Positions 24,864 to 32,479 of a stretch of 43,208 nucleotides of DNA are shown one piece after another. The notes beneath the pieces are model-generated. The model did not search any database and was not told the DNA's origin. It saw only the letters and a program-made list of their open reading frames with translations. The DNA is from an uncultured Candidatus Actinomarina sp. (GTDB lineage Bacteria > Actinomycetota > Acidimicrobiia > Actinomarinales > Actinomarinaceae). Numbering within the stretch: position 1 is the stretch's first letter; each line of letters opens with the position of its first letter. Where the stretch lies: the NCBI GenBank assembly GCA_902510965.1, contig CABXDM010000006.1, positions 1-43,208 on the forward strand, in the 5' to 3' direction. Both the position numbers and the translations under genes were made by a program.

Positions 24864-24997
24864 TAGAGCATTGGAATCATTTGAAGAAGCCGTACCAGAA
24901 TATTTTATATTCAGAAATCCCTTTTCCTCAATGGTTAAATCTGAATTTGTATTGAGTACTTTATCTAAATTGAAAATAGTATTTAATTGTGATATAA

Positions 24998-25507
24998 CTA
25001 TTCAGGATTAATAATTTCTCGTGGTTGTCTCAATGAAGTCTTTTCATTTGCAATATAAGAATTGACTTGCTCAATTTTTGATTGAAGTTGGGTGAATAAA
25101 GCATCCATTTCATCTTCAACTTTCATTCTGTAGGATTGTGCCTCTTTTTCAGCTTGTTTAATTAATGTATTGGCTTCAATAACTGCCTCTTGAAGAACGT
25201 AGGAATTAGAAATTAATGATTCAGATTCTCTTTTTGCATTATTGATTATATTTTGAGATTCTTCTTTTGCTTCGTTGAGGAAAGTGTCTTGTTCTCTAAC
25301 AAGCCATCTTGCAGTCCTCATTTCGACCGGTAAGATATCAATTAGATTTTCAACCATTGCAATCAACTCTTTGTTACTTGCACGGCTTTTAAGAAAGTTA
25401 CCCGAGCTAAGTTTTTCTCTCAGTAATTCAAGTTGATCAACGTATTCAACCCTAACTTCTCCATTTATTATTTCCTTAAAATTATTATCTTCTGCCTCAG
25501 ACATCAT
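24998..25507 (-). CDS. DivIVA-like coiled-coil protein
   Basis: A 169-residue protein dominated by a long, charged coiled coil (about 75-155, rich in Glu, Lys, Ala and Asn, for example EAKEESQNIINNAKRESES). The N-terminal part (about 20-60) is also helical. It lies between coaD and the DUF177 gene, where actinobacteria encode a short DivIVA-domain protein (the Rv2927c position), so a role in pole or septum organisation is inferred from place and shape only. Two ATGs, at 25507 and 25504, are possible; either overlaps coaD by about ten bases. Confidence 0.75.
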   Translation of the reverse strand: MMSEAEDNNFKEIINGEVRVEYVDQLELLREKLSSGNFLKSRASNKELIAMVENLIDILPVEMRTARWLVREQDTFLNEAKEESQNIINNAKRESESLISNSYVLQEAVIEANTLIKQAEKEAQSYRMKVEDEMDALFTQLQSKIEQVNSYIANEKTSLRQPREIINPE

Positions 25508-25961
25508 TCATCCTTTTTAATACATTGGCTGGTACAAGTTTGGAGACATCTCCACCGTAGGAATTTATTTCTTTAACCATTGAGCTCGAAACATAACCAT
25601 ATTCCGGTGACGCTGGAATAAAAATTGTTTCAAAATCAGCTAAATTCGAATTCATTTGAGCCATTTGAAATTCATAGTCAAAATCCGTCATTGCCCTGAG
25701 TCCTTTAACTATCGCTTGTACGTCATTAACTTTTGCGAAATCGACAAGCAAACCTTCAAAGGTTTTCGTTGAGACATTTGGAGTGTCAGATATTATTTCA
25801 TTGAGCATTAATTCTCTTATTTCAGTAGTGAATAGTGATTTTTTCGAAGGATTGACAACGACACCAATTAAAACCTCCTCAAAGACTTTCGAACATCTTT
25901 TAATAACATCAATGTGTCCATTAGTTGGAGGATCAAATGAGCCTGGTATAAGTACTTTCAT
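25497..25961 (-). CDS. coaD: Phosphopantetheine adenylyltransferase
   Basis: Penultimate enzyme of coenzyme A synthesis, joining ATP and 4'-phosphopantetheine. The nucleotidyltransferase start VLIPGSFDPPTNGHIDVIKR includes the T/HxGH-type motif (NGH). KGLRAMTDFDYEFQMAQMN (about 88-106) and the C-terminal SSSMVKEI signature are intact. Length is 154 residues. The start overlaps the rsmD stop by four bases; rsmD-coaD pairing is standard. Confidence 0.96.
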   Translation of the reverse strand: MKVLIPGSFDPPTNGHIDVIKRCSKVFEEVLIGVVVNPSKKSLFTTEIRELMLNEIISDTPNVSTKTFEGLLVDFAKVNDVQAIVKGLRAMTDFDYEFQMAQMNSNLADFETIFIPASPEYGYVSSSMVKEINSYGGDVSKLVPANVLKRMNDV

Positions 25962-26494
25962 AATTTCTTTATAAGTAAAATTCTACTTTGTCCATAGAGT
26001 TTTTCTTTATATATTTTTAACTTTTTAGAGGTAATTGAAGTAACTGACTTTATGTGTCTATGGCATACAATAATCCCCTCTTCTTCAATTAAATTTTCTA
26101 GGTTTGAAATCTCTTCTGAGACCTTATGATCGTCTAAATTAAAGGGTGGGTCATAAAAGATTATCCTGTATTTATCGTATGCATTTAAAATATACTTATC
26201 AGCTGACATATTTTGAATGTTGTAGTTGTTGCCAAATTTTGTAAGATTTTTTTCAATTATAGCTGAACATTTATCAGAGAAATCTACAAAAGTTACATAC
26301 TTAGCTCCTCTACTCAAAGCTTCTATACCCATACTTCCCGACCCAGCATACAAATCAAGAATCATGGAGCCCTCAATCTGAAATTGAAGTGAGCTAAAAA
26401 TGCCCTCTCTTGCTACCCCCATCATCGGTCTTGTTTTAGAATCATTAATAGTTAAAATATTTTGGCCCTTATGAGTTCCTGAGATAATTTTCAA
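25958..26494 (-). CDS. rsmD: 16S rRNA (guanine-966-N2)-methyltransferase
   Basis: Methylates G966 of 16S rRNA using S-adenosylmethionine. The start MKIISGTHKGQNI and the region TRPMMGVAREGIFSSL are RsmD-specific. The cofactor motif is ILDLYAGSGSMGIEALSRGA (about 45-64), and the catalytic motif IV is FYDPPFNL. Length is 178 residues. It overlaps recG and coaD by four bases each (ATGA type), in the order recG-rsmD-coaD. Confidence 0.95.
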   Translation of the reverse strand: MKIISGTHKGQNILTINDSKTRPMMGVAREGIFSSLQFQIEGSMILDLYAGSGSMGIEALSRGAKYVTFVDFSDKCSAIIEKNLTKFGNNYNIQNMSADKYILNAYDKYRIIFYDPPFNLDDHKVSEEISNLENLIEEEGIIVCHRHIKSVTSITSKKLKIYKEKLYGQSRILLIKKL

Positions 26495-28593
26495 GTGGTA
26501 TCTTCAACTTTCATAAAATTGGGGAACAGGAGTGTTGCTTCAACATATATTCTTTCCTCGAGCTCTGGTGTTATTTCCTTGTTAAAGAATAGCTTAGATA
26601 GGTTCAAAATTTCAAAATCATATCTTAGATCTGCAATTTTTAAATCAGATAGTCCAGATTGGTCCGTACCGGTTACTTTTCCTTCTCCTCTTATCTGAAG
26701 GTCCATTTCAGAAAGTTTAAAACCGTCATTCGTTGAAACTATAGCACTGAGTCTTTGTTTACCTACATCCGTTATGGTATCAATTGTTAACTTGTTACTA
26801 ATATGAAAGATACATTGTGATTTTTTACTTCCTCTCCCAACTCTTCCTCTTAGCTGATGAAGTTGGTTCAACCCAAATCTTTCTGCGCTTTCTATAACCA
26901 TAAGCGTTGCATTAGTGATATCTATCCCTACTTCAATAACTACTGTAGATACAAGGATGTCAATCTCGCCGTTATTCATTTGTGACATTATTAATTCTTT
27001 CTCCTCGGATTTCATTCGACCATGCAAGATTTTTACATTACTGTCAGGAAACAGATCGATATATTGCTCATATACCTTTTCAGCAGCTTTTATGTCTTTG
27101 TTTTCACTCTCATCTATATAGGGACAAACCACGAAGATTTGTGAATTGTCTTGTAAATGTTGCTTACAAAAATCTACAACTTGATTGTTGTCTGATGCAA
27201 GACCCGATAGAAGTATGTTTTCAATTTCTTGCCTACCCGGAGGTAGTTCATCAATGATAGAAATATCTAAATCTCCATATACTGCTAGTGCAGTAGTTCT
27301 AGGAATAGGGGTTGCTGTCATCACAATCTGGTGAGGAATTATATTGCTTGATTCAATAAGCTTCTTTCTTTGATCAACTCCAAATCTCTGTTGTTCGTCA
27401 ATTATTGCAAGTCCTAAATTATTAAAAATTACATTTTCTTGAATCAGAGCATGAGTTCCGATAAAAAATACTGGTTCTGCTGAGGACATTTGATTTATTA
27501 TCTCTGTCCTATCTTTAACTGAAGAGGTTAAAAGGTATGTTTTGATATTATGTTTAATTAAAATTGGAGTGAGAGAATTAAAGTGCTGTTCAGCAAGAAC
27601 TTCTGTAGGTGCCATTAAAGCTGACTTGAAACCTGCATTACTAGCTGAGTAAACAGCGCACGCGGCAACAATGGTTTTTCCTGAACCAACATCCCCCTGC
27701 AGTAGCCTTTTCATTGGAGAGTTTTTATTCATATCTTTCAATATCTCATTAATTGTTCTTTTTTGAGCACTAGTTAATTCAAAATCAAGATTTTCTGTGA
27801 AAGTCTTCATTAACGCATTGTTTGATTGGATTTTTTCACTTCCAATAATGAGTTTATTTGATTTTTTCTTTCTTTTAAAAATAGTTTGCAAATAAATAAA
27901 CTCATCAAAAGCAAGTCTTTTTTTAGCCTTGTAATAATTTGATAAACCCTCAGGAAAATGAATATCATTTAAACTTGTGGTTCTGTCTAACAGTTCATAA
28001 GCAGCTAGTTGCTCATCATTAATATAATCTTCAATTTCAGGAGTCCGTTTTAAGGCATGCTTTATACCCTTTCTAATAAGAGCACTTGAAAGTCCCTCTA
28101 TTTTTTTATAAATAGGAATTAGAGCACCTGTCTCATTTAATTCATCAAATTCCAAAAATTTCTCTATAGTTGCATTTTTAAATTCTACAGATCCTGTTTT
28201 CTTGACATCAGGAACACCAGAAATAGCAACTGTGTCACCTTCTTTAAATCGAGTTTCAATGTATTGAGGACCAAACCATTTAGCTTTAGCATCTCCTGTC
28301 TCATCTGAAACTGAAAGAGTTGCTATTCGTAATCTACTTCTCGTTGTGAAAACAGAAACTTTTGTAATCTTTACTAAAACCGTTATTTCTTTAAATTCAA
28401 ATAAGTTTCTAACATCATCGATTGTTAATACATCTGAACGATCTATGTGTTTCCTCGGATAGAATCTGATAAGATCTACAATGCTTTTAATCCCTGATTT
28501 ATTTAACGATTTTATTCGTTTCTCACCGAAACCTTTGATTTCGGATATATCTATATTAGATAAATAATTAATATCTCTTTTCACCACATTCAA
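26491..28593 (-). CDS. recG: ATP-dependent DNA helicase RecG
   Basis: Branch-migrating helicase that rescues stalled forks and processes recombination intermediates. The N-terminal wedge/OB domain (about 1-230) includes GFGEKRIKSLNKSGI and the OB strands after it. The helicase part has Walker A LLQGDVGSGKTIVA (about 290-303), the DEAD-box variant IIDEQQRFGVDQR, MTATPIPRTTAL, and motif VI QLRGRVGRGSKKSQC. Length is 700 residues, normal. The start is TTG (28593-28591), with GTG codons two and three later as alternatives. It heads the recG-rsmD-coaD string. Confidence 0.95.
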   Translation of the reverse strand: MNVVKRDINYLSNIDISEIKGFGEKRIKSLNKSGIKSIVDLIRFYPRKHIDRSDVLTIDDVRNLFEFKEITVLVKITKVSVFTTRSRLRIATLSVSDETGDAKAKWFGPQYIETRFKEGDTVAISGVPDVKKTGSVEFKNATIEKFLEFDELNETGALIPIYKKIEGLSSALIRKGIKHALKRTPEIEDYINDEQLAAYELLDRTTSLNDIHFPEGLSNYYKAKKRLAFDEFIYLQTIFKRKKKSNKLIIGSEKIQSNNALMKTFTENLDFELTSAQKRTINEILKDMNKNSPMKRLLQGDVGSGKTIVAACAVYSASNAGFKSALMAPTEVLAEQHFNSLTPILIKHNIKTYLLTSSVKDRTEIINQMSSAEPVFFIGTHALIQENVIFNNLGLAIIDEQQRFGVDQRKKLIESSNIIPHQIVMTATPIPRTTALAVYGDLDISIIDELPPGRQEIENILLSGLASDNNQVVDFCKQHLQDNSQIFVVCPYIDESENKDIKAAEKVYEQYIDLFPDSNVKILHGRMKSEEKELIMSQMNNGEIDILVSTVVIEVGIDITNATLMVIESAERFGLNQLHQLRGRVGRGSKKSQCIFHISNKLTIDTITDVGKQRLSAIVSTNDGFKLSEMDLQIRGEGKVTGTDQSGLSDLKIADLRYDFEILNLSKLFFNKEITPELEERIYVEATLLFPNFMKVEDTT

Positions 28594-28651
28594 ACAATAG
28601 CTAAAAACTTTTTAATTCAAAGTACCTAATAGTCAATAGATTAGTTATAGT

Positions 28652-28657
28652 TATATT
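28652..28657 (+). promoter_or_regulatory. -10 box for the rpmB operon
   Basis: TATATT lies 18 bases before the rpmB ATG, with AGAGGGA as ribosome-binding site between. A weak TAGTCA (28630-28635) is 16 bases upstream as a possible -35. Confidence 0.35.
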
Positions 28658-28675
28658 GTAAATTCAGAGGGAACA

Positions 28676-28864
28676 ATGGCAAAAAAATGTGAAATATGTG
28701 GAAAAGGACCTTGGTTCGGAAAACAGGTATCTTTTTCTCACAAAAGATCTAGCAAAAAATGGTCTGCAAATATTCAAACAGTGAAAGTAGCTGACAGCAC
28801 GAATACAAAAAAAGTTAAGGTTTGTACATCTTGCTTAAAGGCTGGAAAAGTAACAAAAGTTTAA
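28676..28864 (+). CDS. rpmB: 50S ribosomal protein L28 (zinc type)
   Basis: L28 in 62 residues. CEICGKGPWFGKQVSFSHKRS near the N-terminus and KVCTSCLKAGKV near the end provide the CxxC...CxxC zinc ribbon of this form. RSSKKWSANIQTVKV is the conserved middle. AGAGGGA precedes the ATG. Its TAA is directly followed by the ATG of the cold-shock-like gene, so L28 leads a four-gene plus-strand operon ending with a deazaflavin enzyme. Confidence 0.95.
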   Translation: MAKKCEICGKGPWFGKQVSFSHKRSSKKWSANIQTVKVADSTNTKKVKVCTSCLKAGKVTKV

Positions 28865-29080
28865 ATGGCTCAAGGTGTTGTTAAATCATATGATCCTAAT
28901 TCAGGTAATGGAATCGTAGTTTTAGATACAGACAAATCGGAAGTTTATCTGCAACCAGGTTCACTCAAAGACTCAATTTTCAGAACACTAAGACAAGGTC
29001 AGAGAATAAATTTTGAAGTAACTGACATTGAAGGAGTTCTAACTATTTCCAATGTGAAAATTGGACAAGGCGGATATTAA
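28865..29080 (+). CDS. Cold-shock-domain-like small protein
   Basis: A 71-residue protein with the outline of a cold-shock (OB-fold) domain: GVVKSYDPNSGNGIVVL corresponds to strands 1-2, SEVYLQPGSL to strand 3, and RTLRQGQRINFEV to strand 4. The RNA-binding aromatic motifs are degraded: the RNP1 KGFGFI is SGNGIVV and the RNP2 VFVH is VYLQ. Nucleic-acid binding may therefore be weak or different. It starts immediately after rpmB with no spacer, so it is probably translated by coupling. Confidence 0.72.
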   Translation: MAQGVVKSYDPNSGNGIVVLDTDKSEVYLQPGSLKDSIFRTLRQGQRINFEVTDIEGVLTISNVKIGQGGY

Positions 29081-29089
29081 CTTTTATTA

Positions 29090-30283
29090 ATGTCTGAAAT
29101 TAACATTCACGACTCCAATAAATTAATTATCGATAAATATTTTAACAATCTTACTTGTGACGAATATACAGAATCAATGTTTAGTGGTGGGCAGTCACAT
29201 GCCGATGAACGACTAGCAAATCTAGACATCAAGGGATACTCTAAAAAAAGAAACAATGTTTACCCCGCAACCACTAGAGGTTCTTCATTCCTCTCTCCCT
29301 ATATACGTCATGGTTTACTTAATCTTCCAGAAGTCTGGAAAGCAGTAGAAAATTCTCAAAATGAAGATCGAACTAAATTTAGAGATGAGTTGCTTTGGCA
29401 AGAATTTTCAAGACATCTTTATGCAATTTTGGGCCAGAATAATCGAAAAATGTGGAACTACTCCTTTGAAAACAATAATAAAGCAGTAAACACATCTGAA
29501 ATGAACTGTATTCAGACTATTAGAAATGAATTAGTGGAAACAGGATACATGGTTAATCAGACAAGAATGTGGTATTCATCTCATCACAGTTTCAGAGCTG
29601 AAAATAATTGGAATAGATATGAAGATTTTATGTTCAAGCATTTAGTTGATGGCTCAAGATTTGCAAACAGATTAGGTTGGCAGTGGGTTATGGGCGGACA
29701 AACTGGAAAGTTGTATGGGTTTGCCCAATCTCAAGTTAAGAATAGAGCTCCTAAACTATGTCAAGAATGCAATCTTCAGTATAAATGTCCTATACAGACA
29801 TGGCCCGATCAATCGAAATATGAACCAATAGAACAAAAAATAGATTATGAAATTAAAAATAAATTCGGCCCAACAGAAACAATTAACTCACAAGAAAAAC
29901 CATCAGTAGTATGGCTAACAGGTGAATCTATGGGTGATGACGATCCTGCACTAAAAGCTAATCCAGAACTTCCGGTAATTTTTATATTCGATAATGTACT
30001 ACTTAATAAAATACAAATATCTACAAAAAGGATTAATTTCTTATTAGACACACTAAAAGAATTGGCCCTTAAAAGGAAGTTGTTAGTTTTTTTAGGAGAT
30101 CCCAAGTTAATATTAAGTGATTACAACTATGCAGTTACGTTTGCATGTGTACCTAAGTACCAAGAAATAACCAAGATTATTAAACCAGTAGCTGAGTATC
30201 CAACAGTAAGACTTGCTGATCCGATAAGTTTTTATCCACGAAGTTATACATCATGGAAAAAGAAAATTAAATTGACTGTATGA
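29090..30283 (+). CDS. Photolyase/cryptochrome-like protein with reversed domain order
   Basis: A flavin-dependent photolyase relative of 397 residues. The first part (about 30-240) is the helical FAD domain: RGSSFLSPYIRHGLLNLPEVW, FRDELLWQEFSRHLYA, ETGYMVNQTRMWYSSH, LVDGSRFANRLGWQWVMG. In ordinary photolyases this domain is C-terminal. The alpha/beta antenna domain, normally N-terminal, follows at about 270-397: PSVVWLTGES, DDDPALKA, LPVIFIFDN, STKRINFLLDTLKEL, VFLGDPKLIL, ending near YTSWKKK. A cysteine cluster CQECNLQYKC (224-233) lies at the junction. DNA repair or light sensing is inferred. It overlaps the Ddn-like gene by ATGA. Confidence 0.85.
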   Translation: MSEINIHDSNKLIIDKYFNNLTCDEYTESMFSGGQSHADERLANLDIKGYSKKRNNVYPATTRGSSFLSPYIRHGLLNLPEVWKAVENSQNEDRTKFRDELLWQEFSRHLYAILGQNNRKMWNYSFENNNKAVNTSEMNCIQTIRNELVETGYMVNQTRMWYSSHHSFRAENNWNRYEDFMFKHLVDGSRFANRLGWQWVMGGQTGKLYGFAQSQVKNRAPKLCQECNLQYKCPIQTWPDQSKYEPIEQKIDYEIKNKFGPTETINSQEKPSVVWLTGESMGDDDPALKANPELPVIFIFDNVLLNKIQISTKRINFLLDTLKELALKRKLLVFLGDPKLILSDYNYAVTFACVPKYQEITKIIKPVAEYPTVRLADPISFYPRSYTSWKKKIKLTV

Positions 30284-30702
30284 AAAGAAAACTTATCTTT
30301 GTATTTTTATTTTTTCATAATTATATATATATCTATACAAAGGGAAGGGTAGGAAAGAATCTTAATGGGAGACCGTGTTTAATCTTAGAAACTGTTGGAG
30401 CTAAAACACAATTGATTAGAAAGAATGTACTTGTTTACTTAAAAGAAGGTAATGAAATATGTCTAATTGCATCAAGAGGTGGAAGTGAAAGAAACCCGGG
30501 ATGGTATTACAATTTAAAAAAAAATGAAACGTCAGTAATATCCATTGGAACGCAGAAATTTGAAGTTAATTCGAGAGAAGTTTTTAATGAAGAAAGAGAT
30601 GAATGGTGGGCAAAAATGGATTATCTAAATAGTGGTGGATATCAAAGATACCAACAACGTACTTCAAGATTAATACCAGTAATGGTATTAACAATTACTT
30701 AG
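30280..30702 (+). CDS. Deazaflavin (F420)-dependent oxidoreductase, Ddn family
   Basis: Split-barrel protein of the Ddn/F420-dependent nitroreductase family. Family features in order are GRVGKNLNGRPCLILETVGA (about 22-41), IRKNVLVYLKEGNEICLIAS, GGSERNPGWYYNLKKNE, REVFNEERDEWW and the C-terminal TSRLIPVMVLT. The cofactor-phosphate motif, usually GRKSGxxR, is GAKTQLIR here, so cofactor affinity may differ. Length is 140 residues. F420-precursor genes cofG and cofH are in the same window. The ATGA overlap with the photolyase gene implies joint expression; the substrate is unknown. Confidence 0.86.
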   Translation: MKRKLIFVFLFFHNYIYIYTKGRVGKNLNGRPCLILETVGAKTQLIRKNVLVYLKEGNEICLIASRGGSERNPGWYYNLKKNETSVISIGTQKFEVNSREVFNEERDEWWAKMDYLNSGGYQRYQQRTSRLIPVMVLTIT

Positions 30703-30755
30703 TCACAAATTGCGCCTAAGTCAGTTTTGTAGTTTATTCAGATAAAAAGCAATAA

Positions 30756-31394
30756 TTAAAGGGTTTTACTAATATCAATAAAAAGGCTTGGAGAGAGTTC
30801 TTTAACTACGACATCAGCATTTGAAAGTTCTTTTTTGCTAAAAATTCCCCTGTCAATTGCAACAACAAAATTGTTCGAGGCTTTACCAGATTCAATACCT
30901 GGAGGGCTATCTTCAACAATTATATTTTTCGTAGTATTTAATTTTTCAATAGCTAAATTATAAATATCAGGAAATGGTTTATTCCTAGGACGTACAACAT
31001 CACCACCAACAACAAAATTAAAGTATTTTGAAATATTTGCTTTGTTTAGTTTGTCCTCTAACGCTTTCTGCGGTGATGCAGAAACACATGCCTGGCTCCA
31101 CTCAAGATCATGAAAATAATTTAAACAACTTAAGGAGTCTTGATACATAGTGTGGTCAGAAAAATTATTAATTATTAAAGCTGCGATTTCATCCATAGTT
31201 TCACTAAATGATGGGAGGCTCACGTCCTCAGCATATTTTTTATGAACTAATTTATCGTCAATACCTACATAATCATCAAATGTTTCAATTGGTAGATTTA
31301 AATTACGTTTACTTAATACTTCTTGCCATGCGTAAGCGTATGCACGTTCAGTGTCCATGAGTGTTCCATCACAGTCCCAATAAATTCCTACCAC
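30756..31394 (-). CDS. HAD-superfamily phosphatase/phosphomutase
   Basis: Haloacid-dehalogenase hydrolase of the beta-phosphoglucomutase-like group. Motif I is YWDCDGTLMDTE (nucleophile D7, acid/base D9), the helical cap covers about 15-85, motif II is the serine of ACVSASP, motif III the lysine in RPRNKPFPDIY, and motif IV is VEDSPPGIESGKA. Length is 212 residues. The start lies four bases after the ddl stop, so it ends a minus-strand operon with ddl and the MurF-like gene. The substrate cannot be read from the sequence. The 53-bp gap on its other side holds no obvious terminator. Confidence 0.9.
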   Translation of the reverse strand: MVGIYWDCDGTLMDTERAYAYAWQEVLSKRNLNLPIETFDDYVGIDDKLVHKKYAEDVSLPSFSETMDEIAALIINNFSDHTMYQDSLSCLNYFHDLEWSQACVSASPQKALEDKLNKANISKYFNFVVGGDVVRPRNKPFPDIYNLAIEKLNTTKNIIVEDSPPGIESGKASNNFVVAIDRGIFSKKELSNADVVVKELSPSLFIDISKTL

Positions 31395-31397
31395 AAG

Positions 31398-32477
31398 TTA
31401 ACCCAACTTTGACTGTATGTCTTTAGCACTCTTCAAAGCTAAACCGTCTGATCCTTCAGTGCTCCATTTATGTAAGTCATCTTTTAATGCTTCATCTAAT
31501 AAGTCACTTAGCAACTCATACTTTGAAATATTTAAATTATTCCACAGGTAAAGAGCATGACTTCCTGGAATAGTATTTATTTCATTTATATAAATGTTGT
31601 CTTCAATTTTTAAAAAATCGTATCGGACTATGCCGCGCGAAGGAATTACGTTATTAATTTCCTCAACTAAAGATATTATTTTTTTGTTAAGGTCCTCAGT
31701 TAATTTTGCTGGTAGTTCTCTTTTTGAACCTTCTAAGCCACCATTGTTTAGATACTTATCTTTATATGAGAAAAGATTGGAGTTTCTGATCGGTTTTTCT
31801 ATTTCAGAATAGCTAAATTCTGGATAGTTCCGGACTCCAATTAATAAATCATCTGCATTTTCGAGATATTTTTCTAGTAAAGCGCCCTTAGTGTACAAAT
31901 CTGAAGTTTCTATTATTTTTAGAGCTGTTTCATAGTTTTTGACTACTTCTACACCTATTGAAGACCCTTCAAATTGGGGTTTTAACACATATGGTCCCTC
32001 GAAATCAGGAGTTTTACCGCTTTTTATCTTAAATTTGTCTAAAACCGGAAGATTGTTAGATTTCATGAGTGAATAAAATGCATATTTATCCATACATAGT
32101 TGTGCAATATTTAAATTTGGGCCTGTAAATTTAGCTTCCATAACCTCTAAAAGGCCCTGTAAAGAACCATCCTCACCAGGTCCCCCATGACAAGAGTTTA
32201 CATAAACATCTATATCTAGTTTTTTTCTTTTAAAAGTAAAACAATTATCTTTTCCGAGGTTTATATGTAATTCTTTAGTTAATAATTTTGAGTTTTGAAC
32301 AAAATCGCTTGATTCTAGTTTGTGATCAAGTAAAAACCATTTATTATCTTTAGTCCAATAAATTATTGATACATCATGTTTAGCAGAAAGAATCCTAGCA
32401 CTTTGAAGCCCAGTTAAAACAGAGATATCATGTTCATTAGATGGACCTCCAATGATAACTCCAATTTTATAATTCAT
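31398..32477 (-). CDS. ddl: D-alanine-D-alanine ligase
   Basis: ATP-grasp ligase making D-Ala-D-Ala for peptidoglycan. The N-terminal signature is GVIIGGPSNEHDISVLTGLQ (Ddl: GGxSxEHxVS), with SCHGGPGEDGSLQGLLE (about 94-110), the ATP-binding VLKPQFEGSSIGVEVV, and the metal-binding INEINTIPGSHALYLW (about 295-310). Length is 359 residues. It follows the MurF-like gene by two bases; MurF uses its product, so the pairing is functional. Confidence 0.95.
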   Translation of the reverse strand: MNYKIGVIIGGPSNEHDISVLTGLQSARILSAKHDVSIIYWTKDNKWFLLDHKLESSDFVQNSKLLTKELHINLGKDNCFTFKRKKLDIDVYVNSCHGGPGEDGSLQGLLEVMEAKFTGPNLNIAQLCMDKYAFYSLMKSNNLPVLDKFKIKSGKTPDFEGPYVLKPQFEGSSIGVEVVKNYETALKIIETSDLYTKGALLEKYLENADDLLIGVRNYPEFSYSEIEKPIRNSNLFSYKDKYLNNGGLEGSKRELPAKLTEDLNKKIISLVEEINNVIPSRGIVRYDFLKIEDNIYINEINTIPGSHALYLWNNLNISKYELLSDLLDEALKDDLHKWSTEGSDGLALKSAKDIQSKLG

Positions 32478-32479
32478 TA

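Noticed and set aside
26982-27257. 91-codon plus-strand ORF inside recG
   Set aside because: It lies wholly antisense to well-conserved helicase sequence and its product has no plausible fold; it is a shadow of recG.
30310-30340. TA-rich run as a simple repeat
   Set aside because: It is short and lies within the N-terminal codons of the Ddn-like gene, encoding an Ile/Tyr stretch; no repeat expansion is evident.
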